A stretch of DNA of 64,000 bases from Rhizomys pruinosus (GCA_009823505.1 VZQC01004719.1:2057061-2121060), one strand, 5' to 3'. Counted from the stretch's first letter, positions 12,346 to 23,987 are shown. Made by a program: numbers and translations. The notes: generated by a model not told the origin, from the letters alone.

Positions 12346-12649
12346 TTCCTATATAATAATTTTTATTTATAAAGTATATTCTGTTTACAGAAAAGAGTAT
12401 ATTGTTAACCTATCTTTCTTCATGCATCTTTTCTTCACCACCATAATTTTTCTTTCTTGTAAATACTGCCCCCCCCACCCCCTTCTTGAAGTTTCTCTGG
12501 ACAATTTTTCTATAGTTTAGAAAAAGAATGTAATTTTAAAAAGGGATTTGTCTGATAAAAGGACTAACAGTAACAAAATTTTTTCCAGGCATCTCAATTC
12601 CATGTATGATTTGAAGGTAAGTCATCCCATTTTAAATACAGTTGCTTTA
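12346..12649. other. AT-rich unique sequence
   Basis: Flank of the L1-1 insertion. It contains one short C-rich run near 12468 and nothing else recognisable. Confidence 0.5.
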
Positions 12650-12663
12650 AAATAGTGAGACTG

Positions 12664-12885
12664 GGGCTGGGGAGATAGCCTAGCGGTTAAGAGCACTGAC
12701 TGCTCTTGCAGAGGACCCTGGTTTGATCCCCAGCACCTACATGGTGGCTGAGAACTGTCTGTAACTCGAATTCCAGGAGAACTCCAGATCCAGGGGAATC
12801 TGACACCCTCTTCTGACCTCCACAGCATTGCAGGACACGGGTGCTCAAACCTGCATGCAGACAGTACATTCAAACGCATAGAAAA

Positions 12886-12928
<43 letters not shown>

Positions 12929-12931
12929 ATA
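12664..12931 (+). mobile_element. B2-like SINE with TSD
   Basis: The SINE starts gggctggggagatagcctag and carries pol III A and B boxes, the 17-bp internal duplication and a long (AAAT)n tail at about 12884-12931. Flanks are aatagtgagactg (12651-12663) and aatagtgatactg (12928-12940), a 13-bp TSD with one mismatch. Confidence 0.93.
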
Positions 12932-12940
12932 GTGATACTG

Positions 12941-13474
12941 AATTAAAGGCCAGCACATCTAATGCTTGTCATTGCATTTGCCATTATGCTGCTGGCAGAG
13001 ATGATAACAATAGATACGGAGATCATATATGATGTTTATCCAGGCAGGGTGGCAGTCCAGGAGGGAATGTGATCTTTTCACGGCTCACAGTAGGCATACA
13101 CTGGTGATTTTAAAGAGAAACAAGTACATGTTTCATAAAGTGTTGGCAAGAGAAAAAGCAACAAACACCATCCCTGGCATCTGTTCCCAGTTTGAAATTG
13201 GCATTTATTGATATCTGTTGTCCAGCAAACATATGACAGATATCCTTTATGCAGGTCAGAAAATCACTGCATGAATGAACAATTTGGGTGCCTGCTAGAC
13301 TAGCCTGTACCCTCTAATGCAAAGCCTTTTTCAATAGTAGAATACTATCCTACAGTTAAGCTGATATTTACACACTTATATCATGAAAAATATGTTCTTC
13401 ATATTATTATTTTACAACTTTCTTCTTATATATTGGAACACTTCAAATTAACTCGTCAAATTGTTTTTAAATCT
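12941..13474. other. Unique sequence
   Basis: No repeat family, RNA gene or credible coding potential is seen. Confidence 0.4.
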
Positions 13475-13555
13475 AGGTGCTCTCAACCCAACATTTCAGA
13501 GGCTGAGGCAGGGTATAAATAGGTTATACAAGGCCAGACAACATTGAAAGACACT
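13475..13555 (+). mobile_element. Old B1-like SINE fragment
   Basis: Degenerate B1 text: ggtgctctcaacccaacattt-cagaggctgaggcagg followed by a taggttatacaaggccag block. It is heavily mutated and has no tail. Confidence 0.45.
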
Positions 13556-13985
13556 GCTCTTATTTCCTTTCCATTGTTGTACCAAAACACCCTGACCAAT
13601 TCCAACTTGGGGAATAAAGGGTTTATGAGGCTCACAGCTCCTGGATTGCAGTTCATCACTGAAGTAGCCAAACATAGAAATTCAAGGAAGGAACATGGAG
13701 GCAGGAACTGAAGAAGAGTCCATGAAGGAATGCTGATTACTGGCTTTACTGATCCATGCTCTGCCTGCTTTTTTATACAATATACAACAATCTGCCTAGG
13801 TGTGGCACTGCCCACAATGGGCTAGGCCCTCCTGCATTGCTCAATCATCAAGACAATCCTCTACATATGTGGCCAAAAACCAGGCCAAAGGAGGCAGTTC
13901 CCCAATTGAGGCTCCATCATTCTAGGTGTGTGTGTCTGTGATGGATACTAAAGCTCTCTCAAATCAAACATAATAAAGAATTTTC
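13556..13985 (-). mobile_element. Rodent LTR-type repeat relic
   Basis: The plus strand shows the reverse complement of a common rodent LTR-type repeat: a ttccattgttgtaccaaaaca block, ggaataaagggtttatgagg, aaggaaggaacatggaggcag, cccacaatgggctaggccct and ttccccaattgaggctccat. The element strand therefore runs right to left. The MaLR/ERVL assignment is from memory of the family pattern. TSDs were not identified. Confidence 0.6.
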
Positions 13986-14097
13986 CTTGGTGAGTGGTGT
14001 ATAGTATATTGACATTAAGCATAAAGATCCATCTTTAGCTTACAGTAAGAAATGCCATTTGTCTAGGAGTTCAACAACTGTTCAAACACAGTGTAGA

Positions 14098-14480
14098 TAT
14101 GTCCCCATGCCATATCATCATTATAACACTAGATGGTAAAACGAAGACAAAATACTGAAAGCTACAAGAGAAAAACAACAAATTATAGTCAAGAGGAAAC
14201 TCAATAGAACTACATCCGACTTCTCACTGTAAACTATGAAAGCCAGAACAATGTGGATCAAAGTATTCCCATTGCTAAATTATTTTTAGATGCTAACCAA
14301 GATTACTATACCCAGCAAATATGTCAATTATAGTTGAAGGAGAGAGAAAAATCTTTCATGACACAAATAATATGAAAGAATACATGTCAAAAAGCCAACA
14401 CTTCAGAAAATACACGAAGCAATCCAAAGAACAGAGGAAAGCAGCAATTATCCCCAACCAAATAAAGAGAAAAACAAACA
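14098..14480 (+). pseudogene. L1 ORF1 C-terminal relic, L1-3
   Basis: Partial C-terminal RNA-binding region of ORF1p, with ctatacccagcaaatatgtc-aattatagttgaagg matching the YPAKMSIIVEGE segment. The 5' half is missing because of L1 5' truncation. Confidence 0.75.
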
Positions 14481-15435
14481 AAAGAATAACAGCATAAATA
14501 CAAACCTAGAATAAGAATGCAAGCCAAGAATAAGTTGACTGTATATATCAATGGGCTAAACTCACCAATCAAAAGACTGAGAGAATGGATTAGGAAACAG
14601 AATCCATCTATATGCTGCCTACCTGAAACATATCTCACCCTCAAGGAGAGACACCAACTAAAAGTGAAGGGATGGAAAAAAAATCTCAAGCAAATGGTAC
14701 CAAAAAGCAAGCAGGAGTTGCTATTTTAATACCAGACAAAATAGACTTCAGAGTAAAATCAATCAGAAGAGTCAATGAGGGCCACTACATCCTTATCAAA
14801 GGAACAATTAACCAGGAAGGCATCACAATCCTAAATATTTATGCACCAAACTCAGGCGCATCAAACTCTATAAACACAATTCTGCAGGTTCTCAAGACAA
14901 AGATTAATCCCAGCAAAACTAATATTGGGGGACTTCTATACCCCACTAAGCCTCTTGGATCGATCAACTGGACAAAAAATAAACAGAGTGATATTGCAAC
15001 TGAAGAATACAATACAACAAATGGACCTCACAGATATCTACTAAATATACCAGAGAATATACCTTTTACTCAGCACCCCATGAAATATTCTCCAAAATTG
15101 GCCACATACTGTGACACAAAAGAAATCTCAACAAATATAAAAGGATTGAAATAATCTAATGTATTCTATCAGACCACAGTGCAATAAAGCTCAATATTAC
15201 CACCAGAATTAGCCCGACTAGCTATAAGAACACATGGAGAATAAACAACACAATCATGAATAATGGAAGGGTCAGGGAACAAATAAAGAATGAAATAAAA
15301 TTATTCATGTAACTAAATTAATAGGGCAATACAACACAACTAAAACCCTAAGTTCCCACATTAAAAGAAACAAACAACAACAATAAACCTCAAAAAACAA
15401 AGAAAGGGAACAAATAAATGATCTAACATTATAGC

Positions 15436-15436
<1 letters not shown>

Positions 15437-15467
<31 letters not shown>
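15437..15467. repeat. (GA)n in L1-3 ORF2
   Basis: 31-base GA run after ttatagct. It lies at a different ORF2 site from the runs at 12224 and 21917, at the segment that reads cttgagaggc in other copies. Confidence 0.95.
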
Positions 15468-15469
<2 letters not shown>

Positions 15470-15628
15470 AACAAATGGACCCTAAACCCAACAGATAGGA
15501 AGAAATAACAAAAATCAAAGCAGAAATCAATGAAATAGAAACAATGAAAACAATCCAAAAAAAAAAAAAAATCAATGAATCCAAAAGTTGGTTCTTTGAA
15601 AGAATAAACAAGACAGACAGACCAGGCA

Positions 15629-15856
15629 NNNNNNNNNNNNNNNNNNNNNNNNNNNNNNNNNNNNNNNNNNNNNNNNNNNNNNNNNNNNNNNNNNNNNNNN
15701 NNNNNNNNNNNNNNNNNNNNNNNNNNNNNNNNNNNNNNNNNNNNNNNNNNNNNNNNNNNNNNNNNNNNNNNNNNNNNNNNNNNNNNNNNNNNNNNNNNNN
15801 NNNNNNNNNNNNNNNNNNNNNNNNNNNNNNNNNNNNNNNNNNNNNNNNNNNNNNNN
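15629..15856. other. Assembly gap (228 N)
   Basis: Run of N within L1-3 ORF2. The base string before it, accaggca, resembles a B1 start, and 27 A residues follow directly (15857-15883). A B1 SINE may lie in the gap. Confidence 1.
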
Positions 15857-17067
15857 AAAAAAAAAAAAAAAAAAAAAAAAAAAGACCAAAAAGAGAAGGG
15901 AAACATCACAAAAGATAAAGATCCAGAAAATCATATGAGAATACTGTACTGTTTGAAAACCTAAGAGAAACGGATGAATATTTGAAATCCTGGGAACCAA
16001 CAAAGTCTAACCAAGAAGAGGTTGACAGCTTAAACAGACCCAACAGACCCATAACATTTGAGGAAACTGAAGACGTAATAAAAAAAAAAAATCATCCAAA
16101 TAAAAAAGCCCAGGCCCAGATGGTTTCACAGCGGAATTCTATAAAACATTTAAAGAGGTCTTAATAACCTTTACTACTCAAACTGTTCAGAAGGATACAA
16201 GTAGCAGGACATCTCCCACACTCCTTCTATGAAGCCAGCATCACTCTAATACCAAAACCAGGCAAAGACCCAACCAAAAAAGAAAACTACAGGTCCATCT
16301 CTTTAATGAACAGGGATGCAAAAATTCTCAACAAAATACTGGCAAATCGCACACAGACCCTCAGCAAAAAGATCATCCATCATGATAAAGTTGGATACAT
16401 ACCAGAGATGTAGGGATGGTTCGACATATGTAAATCAATAAATATCATAAGACACATAAATGGACTGAAAGACAAAGATCACACAATCATCTCAATTGAG
16501 GCAGAAAAAGCCTTTGACAAGATCCAAAATCCCTTCATGTTTAAAGTTCTAGAGGGAAATGGAGTGAAGGGAACATTCCAAAATCTAATCAAAGTCAGAT
16601 ACAGGAAACCCACAGCCAACATCATCATAAATGGAGAAAAATTGGAACCATTCCCCTTAAAGGCTGGAACCCTAAAAGGCTGTCCCCTCTTGCGACTCCA
16701 CTTCAACATTATCCTTGAAACACTTGCTAGGGCAAAAAGACAAGAGAAGGAAATTAAAGGAGTCCTAAATGGAAAATAGGAAATTAAACTATCTCTTTTT
16801 GCAAATGATATGATAGTTTACCTGATTGATGCTAAAAAAATCCACCAGAAACCTGCATGAAATGATTAAGAGTTTGAGTAAAGTGGCAGTATACAAATTA
16901 ACCTAGAAAAATCAGTAGACTTTCCTTACACCAACAGTAAGCAAGTGGAAAAGGAATATAAGAAGACCTTCCTACTCAGAATAGCCTTAAAAAATAGCTT
17001 GGAACAATTCTAACCAAAGACACCAAAAATCTCTACAACAAAAAATTTAAACCCCTAAAGATGGAGA

Positions 17068-17575
17068 TCTGTCAGCCAATGAAAGGAAACAGCCAGAATT
17101 GACCAGAGTCCAAGTCAACAGCTCCAGAGAGAGTGGACTGTTTTACCTCTCATCCACCTGTGCCCCTTTTCTAAGCCTAGGGAACAACCTGCGGAAGAGG
17201 GGGCGTGGTAGAATGTAAGGGCTGCGATTGGGGTGAATGGTGAAACTACAGCAATGTAGTCTGGACACTCATTTGATCAACTTGATTGAACAAACAACCT
17301 GTCACCCCCCACTGGATGGTGGGGCTGTAGGTGTTTGGGCACAACAGCCTGCAGATAGGTTTTGTATGAAGGATGCTTGTACTCATGGATTATCACTTAT
17401 AGCTAAAAATGAAAAAAAAAAAACTGAGAGAAAGATGCAGGACAGTTATGGCAGAATGCATGATCTGGGATGGGGTGGGAGTGGGGGGGGGAGGGAAAGG
17501 GAAATAAGCCTGAACTGAATTGGAAAAAATGTATGAAATGCACAAAGCATCAATAAAAACTAATTTAAAAAAAAA
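17068..17575 (+). mobile_element. Orphan L1-3'-end element, copy 1
   Basis: It starts near ctgtcagccaatgaaaggaa, then has an agctccagagagagtgg block, a CpG-bearing core (gaagagggggcgtggtagaa, ctgcgattggggtg) and a middle block (ttgatcaacttgattgaaca). It ends with an L1-type 3' terminus (ggatggggtgggagtggggg, gaaatgcacaaagcatcaat), AATAAA and an A-tail. It has no ORF2 and splits ORF2 of L1-3, so it inserted separately and later. Homologous copies are at 28575-29037, 31880-32410 and 63085-63274. It could be a severely 5'-truncated L1 of another subfamily with a long 3'UTR. Confidence 0.75.
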
Positions 17576-18172
17576 AAAAGAAAAGAAAATGACATCAAAA
17601 AATGGAAAGATGTCCCATACTCATAGATTCGAAAAAATAGTATAGTAAAAATGTCCATTTTACCCAAACTGATATATAGATTCAATACATTCCCAATCAA
17701 AATCACCATGACTTTCTTCACAGACTTAGAAAAATAAACACTTAAATTCATATGGAAAAACAAAAGACCCCCAATTGCTAAAGCAACCTTGAGTGAAAAG
17801 TGCCATACAGGAGGAGGGGGGATTTCTTTACCAGACTTCAAGCTATAGTACACGGGTATAGTCATAAGAACAGCCTGGAACTGGCAGAAAAACAGACCCA
17901 TTGACAAATGGAGCAAAATTGAAGATCCAAACATGAGCTCATACAGTTTCAGCCACCTCATATTTGACAAAGAGGCAAAAAATAGCTCAAGGGATAAACG
18001 ATACCATCTTCAGCAAATGGTGCTGGCAAAACTGAATCAGTATTTGTAGAAGAACAAAATAAAACCCCTACCTCTCACCCTGTACAAAAATAAATTCCAA
18101 GTGGATCAAATATCTCCACGTGAAACCTGAAACCCTGAAGAAAATGTTGATAACAACTTATAAGACATAGGC

Positions 18173-18426
18173 GTGGGCTGGAGAGATGGCCTAGCGGTTT
18201 AGAGCGCCAACCGCTTTTACAGAGGACCCGGGTTCGATCCCCAGCACCCACATGGCGGCCGAGAGCCGTCTGAAACTCCAATTCCAGGAGAACTCCAGTT
18301 CCATGGGAGTCTGACACCCTTTTCTGAGCTCCGTGGCATTGCACGACACGGGTGCACAAACTTGCATGCAGACAGTACATTCATACACACACAGAAATAA
18401 ATAAAATAAAATAAAATAAAATAAAA
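18173..18426 (+). mobile_element. B2-like SINE with TSD, in L1-3
   Basis: The A box tggcctagcgg (18185-18195) and B box gttcgatcc (18230-18238) both match pol III consensus exactly. The 17-bp internal duplication is present and the tail is (AAAT)n. The TSD aagacataggc is found at 18162-18172 and 18427-18437. Confidence 0.95.
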
Positions 18427-19713
18427 AAGACATAGGCATATGAAAATACTTTCTAAATCAGACAGCAGCAGCACAAGAAATAAGGTCAACTATTGCCAAA
18501 TGGGACCTCATCAAACTTAAAAAGTTCTGTACAACTAAAGAAACAATCAATGAAGTGAAGAGGAAAACCCACAGAGTGGGAGGAAATTTTCACCAGTGAT
18601 ACATCAGACAGAACATTGATATACAGAATATATAAACTACTCAAAAATCAAAAAGGTATGAAAACAAATGACTCACTCAAAATATAGAATAAAGAGATGA
18701 ACAGACACTTCGCCAATGAGGAAGTAAAGATGGATGAGAAACATCTTAAAAAGTGTTCAACATCATTAATAATTAAGGAAATGCAAATTAAAAGTACTCT
18801 CAGATATCATTTCACTCTAATAAGACTGGCTAAGATCAAGAAAACAAGACACACAATATTGGAGAGGTTATAGGGAAAAGGGAACACTCATCCACTGCTG
18901 GTGTGAATGTAAACTTGTACAATTGCTGTGGAAAGCAGTGTGGAAAACCCTTTAAAGACTCAAAATGAGCCTACCGCCTGACCCAGCCATAACACATCTG
19001 GGTATATAATCACAAGACTCACCCCACTGCAAAGATACATGCACATCTAGGTTTATTCCAGCTCTTTTCACACTAGCTAAGATATGGAACCAACTCAAAT
19101 GCCACTCAACTGAGACTGGGTAACAAAAATATAATACATCTTCACAATGGAGTTTTATGTGGTGGTAAAGAAGGATGACATCATGAGATTTGCAGGTAAA
19201 TGGACGGAAATTGACACCATTATGAGTGAAGTAACACCGTCCCCCCAAAACAAATGGTTAATGATTTCCCTCATTTGTGGATGCTAGTACCAAATCCCCC
19301 AATTGAAAGAATAGCTAAGAAATGTTACTGTTATATTTCTTTCTATGCAAAAGCAACTGTGATATTATAATGTGAATATCATAATGAGCCTTGGAATTAA
19401 CTTACCACCTACTTTGAGGAATGTTAATTAGTGTTCATTAATGGAAGGTATATATTCATATTTTAGACTAATATATAATTAAAAGAAAAAAATTTGAACG
19501 ACTAAGCATAAAAAAGCAAAGGATGTGAGGATAAAACTGATCAATGAATACAATACCAAGTTGGTTACATAAAGCATGATGCTTTGGTGTATGATTTTAC
19601 ACTCAGATCAATATAGATGTGATATTGCATGCATTTCAAAAGTGTCAATGAAAGAACTGTGTAATTTTGTTCAGAACCATGGACTATTTAACCACAATGA
19701 AAATATACATGTT

Positions 19714-19964
19714 GGGGCGAGAGAGATGGCCTAGCGCTTAAGAGCACTGAGTGCTCTTGCAGAGGACCTGGGTTTCATCCCCAGGACCCACATGGCGGCT
19801 GAGAACCATCCATAACTCCAATTCCAGGAGAACTCCAGTTCCAGGGGAATTGGACACCCTCTTCTGACCTCCACAGCATTGCACGACATGGGTGCACAGA
19901 CCTACATGCAGACAGTACTTTCATACACATAAATAAATAAATTAAATTAAAAAAACAGAAAGAC
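19714..19964 (+). mobile_element. B2-like SINE with TSD
   Basis: Starts ggggcgagagagatggccta; A box intact, B box degraded (gtttcatcc). It carries the 17-bp duplication and an A-rich tail. A 12-bp TSD aatatacatgtt flanks it at 19702-19713 and 19965-19976. Confidence 0.93.
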
Positions 19965-20007
19965 AATATACATGTTTAGTGACATAGATATGTTCAGCAA
20001 TCTTAGG

Positions 20008-20012
20008 TATAT

Positions 20013-20048
<36 letters not shown>

Positions 20049-20049
20049 A
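20008..20049. repeat. (AT)n microsatellite
   Basis: Alternating AT with two phase shifts (ataatat) inside. Confidence 0.95.
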
Positions 20050-20189
20050 TGCATGAAAACATGTGAACATATAATGTGACAACTTTATTTTTTATATATT
20101 TAGTCAAAATAAATAAAAAACAAAGTGAAATATTATTTCTATTAGAAAAAAATAAAAGACCCAGCTCCGACTCCAGACACCTGCCTGGT

Positions 20190-20690
20190 GTCAGTGAGGT
20201 TCCAGATCTTCAACAGGATAATAGAAGAAAATTTCCCCAAACTGAAAAAAAAATCACTCATACAAATAAACAAGAAGTACGCAGAACACCAAATAGATGA
20301 ACAGAAAAGAATCTCCCCATGCCATATCATTGTTTAAAACACTAGATGCTCAAAACGAAGACAAAAATACTGAAAAACACAAGATAAAAACAACAAATTA
20401 CATATAAGAAATCCCATCAGAATCACAGCTGAATTTCACAGCTCAAAAGATGAAAGCTAGAAGAACGTGGACCAAAGTATTCCCTGTGCTAAACGACTCC
20501 GATGCCCAACCTAGACTAATCCAGCAAAAATGTCAATTATACTCGAAGGAGAAAGAAAAATCTATCACGACATAACAAGATGGAAGAATACATGTCTAAA
20601 AAAACAAAACTTCAGAAAATCCTGGAACCAATCCAAGAACAGAGGAAAGAAGCAACTATCCCTAAGCAATTAAAGAGAGAAAGCAACAAA
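20190..20690 (+). pseudogene. L1 ORF1 relic, L1-4
   Basis: C-terminal two thirds of ORF1: hnRNA-binding region text around 20320-20560 and the aatgtcaattatactcgaagg segment (AKMSIILEGE-like). Many one-base indels break every frame. Confidence 0.7.
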
Positions 20691-20724
20691 ATGCATAGCA
20701 GAGTAAATATAAACCTAGATCAGG

Positions 20725-21913
20725 AATGCTAACAAAAAAATAATAAGGTAAATGGAACAACACATGTCCTTCATCAATATAACATTAAATTTACTAATGG
20801 TTTAAACTCCCCAATCAAAAGGCATTGGCTGGGAGAATGAATTAGGAACTGAACCCATCACATATGCTGTCTATAAGAAACCCATCTCACCCTCAGGACA
20901 GACACCACCTTAGAGTGAAAGGATGAAAAAAATGTTCCAGAAATGGTACTAAGAAACAAGCTGGAGTGGCTATTCTAATATCAGACAAAAATAGATCTCA
21001 AAGGAAAATTAATCAGAAGAGACAAAAAGGGCCATTACATGCTTGTCAAAGGAAAATGAACCATGAAGACTCACAATCCTAATATTCATGCACCCAAACT
21101 CTTAGTCCTCCTAACATTATAAACACACCTCTGCAGGACCTCAAGACACAAGATTAATCCTTAAACAACTAATAGTGGAGACTTCAACACCACCACCTCC
21201 CCCTTGGATAGATCAACTCGGACAAAAAAAAAAAAAAAGGAGAGAGAGACATCAGAATGAACAATACCATACACCAAATGGACTCACAGATAGCTACAGA
21301 ATATTCCACCCCAAATACCAGAGAATAAAATTTCTACTCACACCTCACAGAACATTCTCCAAAATCAACCACATACTGGAGGCACAAAAGGAACCTCAAC
21401 AAATACAAAAGGATAGAAATATTCTATGCATTCTATCAGACCAGAGTGCAATAAAGCTTAATATAGAACACAAGATAATAGTCCACTAGACTACAAGAAC
21501 ACATGGAGACTAAACAACACAATCCTGAACAACGAATGCGTCAGGGAAGAAATAAAGAATGAAATAAAAGTATTCATGGAACTGAAGGAAAAAGACAGTA
21601 CAACACATCAAAACCTGTGGGATACTTTAAAAGTGGTCTTTAGAGGAAAATTTATAGCCCTAAGTGCCCACATCAAAAAAAAAAAAAAAAAAAACAGAAA
21701 GGGAAAAGTAAATGATCTAACACTGCTGTGAAAAATACTTGAGAGGCAGCAACAAATGAAACCCCAAACCCCCCATAGACAGGAAGAGATAATAAAAATC
21801 AGAGCATAAATCAATGAAATAGAAACAAATAAACCAATACATTAAAATCAACGAATCCAAAAGCTGGTTCTGTGAGAAAATAAAAAATAACAAAAAAAAA
21901 AAAAAAAAATTAA

Positions 21914-21965
<52 letters not shown>

Positions 21966-23955
21966 AACTCCAAATCAATAGTATTTGTGATGAAAGGGGA
22001 AACATCACAACAAAGAAAAGATCCAGTCAAAAACATATACTCCATTGAATTTGAAAAGCTAAGAGAAATGGATGACTATCTGAAATCCTGGGAGCCAACA
22101 AAGCTCAACCAAGAAGAGATTGCCAATTTAAACAGACCCATAATATTTGAGGAAATTAAAGATGTATTTAAAAACCTCCCAACTAAAATAAGCCCCAGTC
22201 CAGATAGTTTCATGGCACAATTCTATAAAACATTTAAAGAGGGCCTACAGCCATTGCTACTCAAAATGTTTAGAAGGATATAAACAGAGGAAACTCTCCA
22301 AAACTCCTTCAATGAAGCCAGCATCACTCTAATTCCAAAACCAGTCAGAGATGCACGCAAAAAAGTAAGCTATAGACCCATCTCACTAATGCATATAGAC
22401 ACAAAAATTCTCAACAAAATACTTTCAAATTGCATACAGACCACATTAAAAATATCATCCATCATGATCAAGTTGGATTCATACCACAGATGCAGGGATG
22501 GTTCAACATATGTAAATCAAAAAATATAATAAAACACATAAGTGGACTGAAAAAAATCCACATAAGTGGATGGAAAAAAATCCTTTGACAAGATCTAGCA
22601 TCCCTTCATGTTTAAAGTTCTAGAGGTAATAGGACTGAAAGGAACATTCTTCAACATGATCAAAGCCGTATATAGCAAACTCACTGCCAATATCATCCCA
22701 AATAAAAAAATTGGAACCATTTCCCTTAAAGGCAGGAACCCGGCAAGTCTGCCCCCTATCACCACTCTTCAACACAGTGCTTGAAACACTAGCTAGGGCA
22801 ATAAGACAAGAGAAGGAAATTAAAGGAGTACTAATTGGAAAAGATGAAGTTAAGCTATCCCTTTTTGCAAATGATATGATAGTTTACCTAAGGAATGCTA
22901 AAGTTTTCTACAAGAAAACTTGTAGAAATGATCAAGAGTTTTAGTAAAGTGTCAGGCTATGAAATTAACCCAGTAAAATCAGTAGCTTTTCCTTACAGCA
23001 ACAATAAATGAGTGGAGAAGGAATATAAGATCTTCCCACTCACAATAGCCTCAAAAATAATAAGATACCTGGGAACAAACCTAACCAAAAATACCAAAGA
23101 TATCTACAACAAAATTTTTAAACCCCTGAAGAAGGAGAACGAAAATGACATCAAAAGATGGAAAGACCTCTTATGCTCATGGATTGGGAAAATTAACATA
23201 GTAAAAATATCCATTTTACCCAAATTGATATACAGATTCAACACAATCCCAATCAAAATCCCTATGAGCTTCTTCACAAAGTTGGAAAAAATCCTTAAAT
23301 TCATAAGGAAAAATAAAAGACCCTGAATAGCTAAAGCAATCCTGAGTGAAAAATGCAATACAGGGGGAATTTTCCTATCAGACTTCGAACTATATTACAG
23401 GGCCATATTCATAAAAAGACAGCCTGGTACTGATACAAAAACAGACCTGTTGACCAGTGGAAGAAAATTGAAGATCCAAACTTGAGCCCATACAATATCA
23501 GCCACCTCATATTTGACAAAGGGGCAAAAAAAAAAAAAAAAGAAAAAGAAAAAACAGTGGAGGAAGGCCAGCATCTTCAGCAAATGGTGCTGGCAAAATT
23601 GGATCATCATTTGTAGAAGAACATAATTAAACCCCTACCTCTCACTCCGTACAAAAATCAACACCAAGTGGATCAACGATCTCAACGTGAAGCCCAAAAA
23701 CCTGAAGGTGATAGAAGAGAAAGTTGGCAACAACCTACAAGACATAGGTGTAGGAAAAGACTTTCTAAATCAGTCAGCAGCTGCATAGGAAGTACAGTCA
23801 ACAATCAGCAAATAGGACCTCATAAAACTCAAAAGCTTCTGTACAGCAAAAGCTTCTGTACAGCAAAAGAAACAATCAAGGAGATGAAGAGAAAACCCAC
23901 AGAGTGGGAGGAAATCTTTATCAGTGATACATCTGACATCAATAAAAAAGGGATA
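20725..23955 (+). pseudogene. L1 ORF2 pseudogene, L1-4
   Basis: EN text is heavily frameshifted (20760-21470). A fairly clean tower/RT entry is at 21987-22283 (YSIEFEKLREMDDYLKSWEP, LLLKMF). RT motifs are at 22711-22944 with FAND in place of FADD. RT thumb and C-terminal text ([20 protein letters not shown]) is at 23012-23326. A 24-bp tandem repeat at 22535-22582 replaces the conserved KDKNHMIISIDAEKAF segment. Not translatable as one protein. Confidence 0.8.
21917..21964. repeat. (GA)n in L1-4 ORF2
   Basis: 48-base GA run at the same tower-region site as the run at 12224, preceded by an A-run and taacaaag. Confidence 0.95.
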
Positions 23956-23987
23956 AAAAGAAAAATGCCTTAACCTTGATTAATTTA

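Larger units (their letters stand above)
14517..19286 (+). pseudogene. L1 ORF2 pseudogene, L1-3
   Basis: An EN-like start (YINGLNSPIKRLREWIRKQNP) appears at about 14545 and EN text runs to about 15150. RT text is at 16200-17060, including [20 protein letters not shown] and FAND. After the 508-bp insertion at 17068-17575, ORF2 resumes at gaaaatgacatcaaaaaatgg. The stop is at 19284-19286. Frameshifts and stops occur throughout. The FAND change removes one of the two catalytic Asp residues of the RT. Confidence 0.8.
14098..19500 (+). mobile_element. L1-3, 5'-truncated L1
   Basis: The element starts inside ORF1 (ccccatgccatatcatc, a conserved ORF1 position) and runs through ORF2 to a 3'UTR ending near 19500. 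It contains a GA run (15437-15467), the assembly gap (15629-15856), an orphan L1-3'-end insertion (17068-17575) and a SINE (18173-18426). The RT motif is FAND (16798-16809) and the EN GDFNT motif is destroyed near 14930, so it is dead even apart from the frameshifts. Confidence 0.85.
20190..23968 (+). mobile_element. L1-4, L1 truncated at both ends
   Basis: Starts inside ORF1 (agatcttcaacaggataata) and ends within ORF2 at about 23955, followed by caataaaaaagggataaaaag. The 3' part of ORF2 and the 3'UTR are missing. An AATAAA near 23941 directly before A-rich sequence suggests premature polyadenylation, though later deletion is possible. It contains many small indels, a GA run and two micro-duplications. 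The RT motif is FAND (22864-22875). Confidence 0.8.

Noticed and set aside
15361..16003. Long ORFs on both strands at the gap
   Set aside because: They consist mainly of Ns read as X plus A/T homopolymer codons.
18173..18260. tRNA gene suggested by A and B boxes
   Set aside because: The boxes belong to the B2-like SINE head; the cloverleaf is not kept and the sequence continues into SINE body and tail. Same for the other SINE copies.
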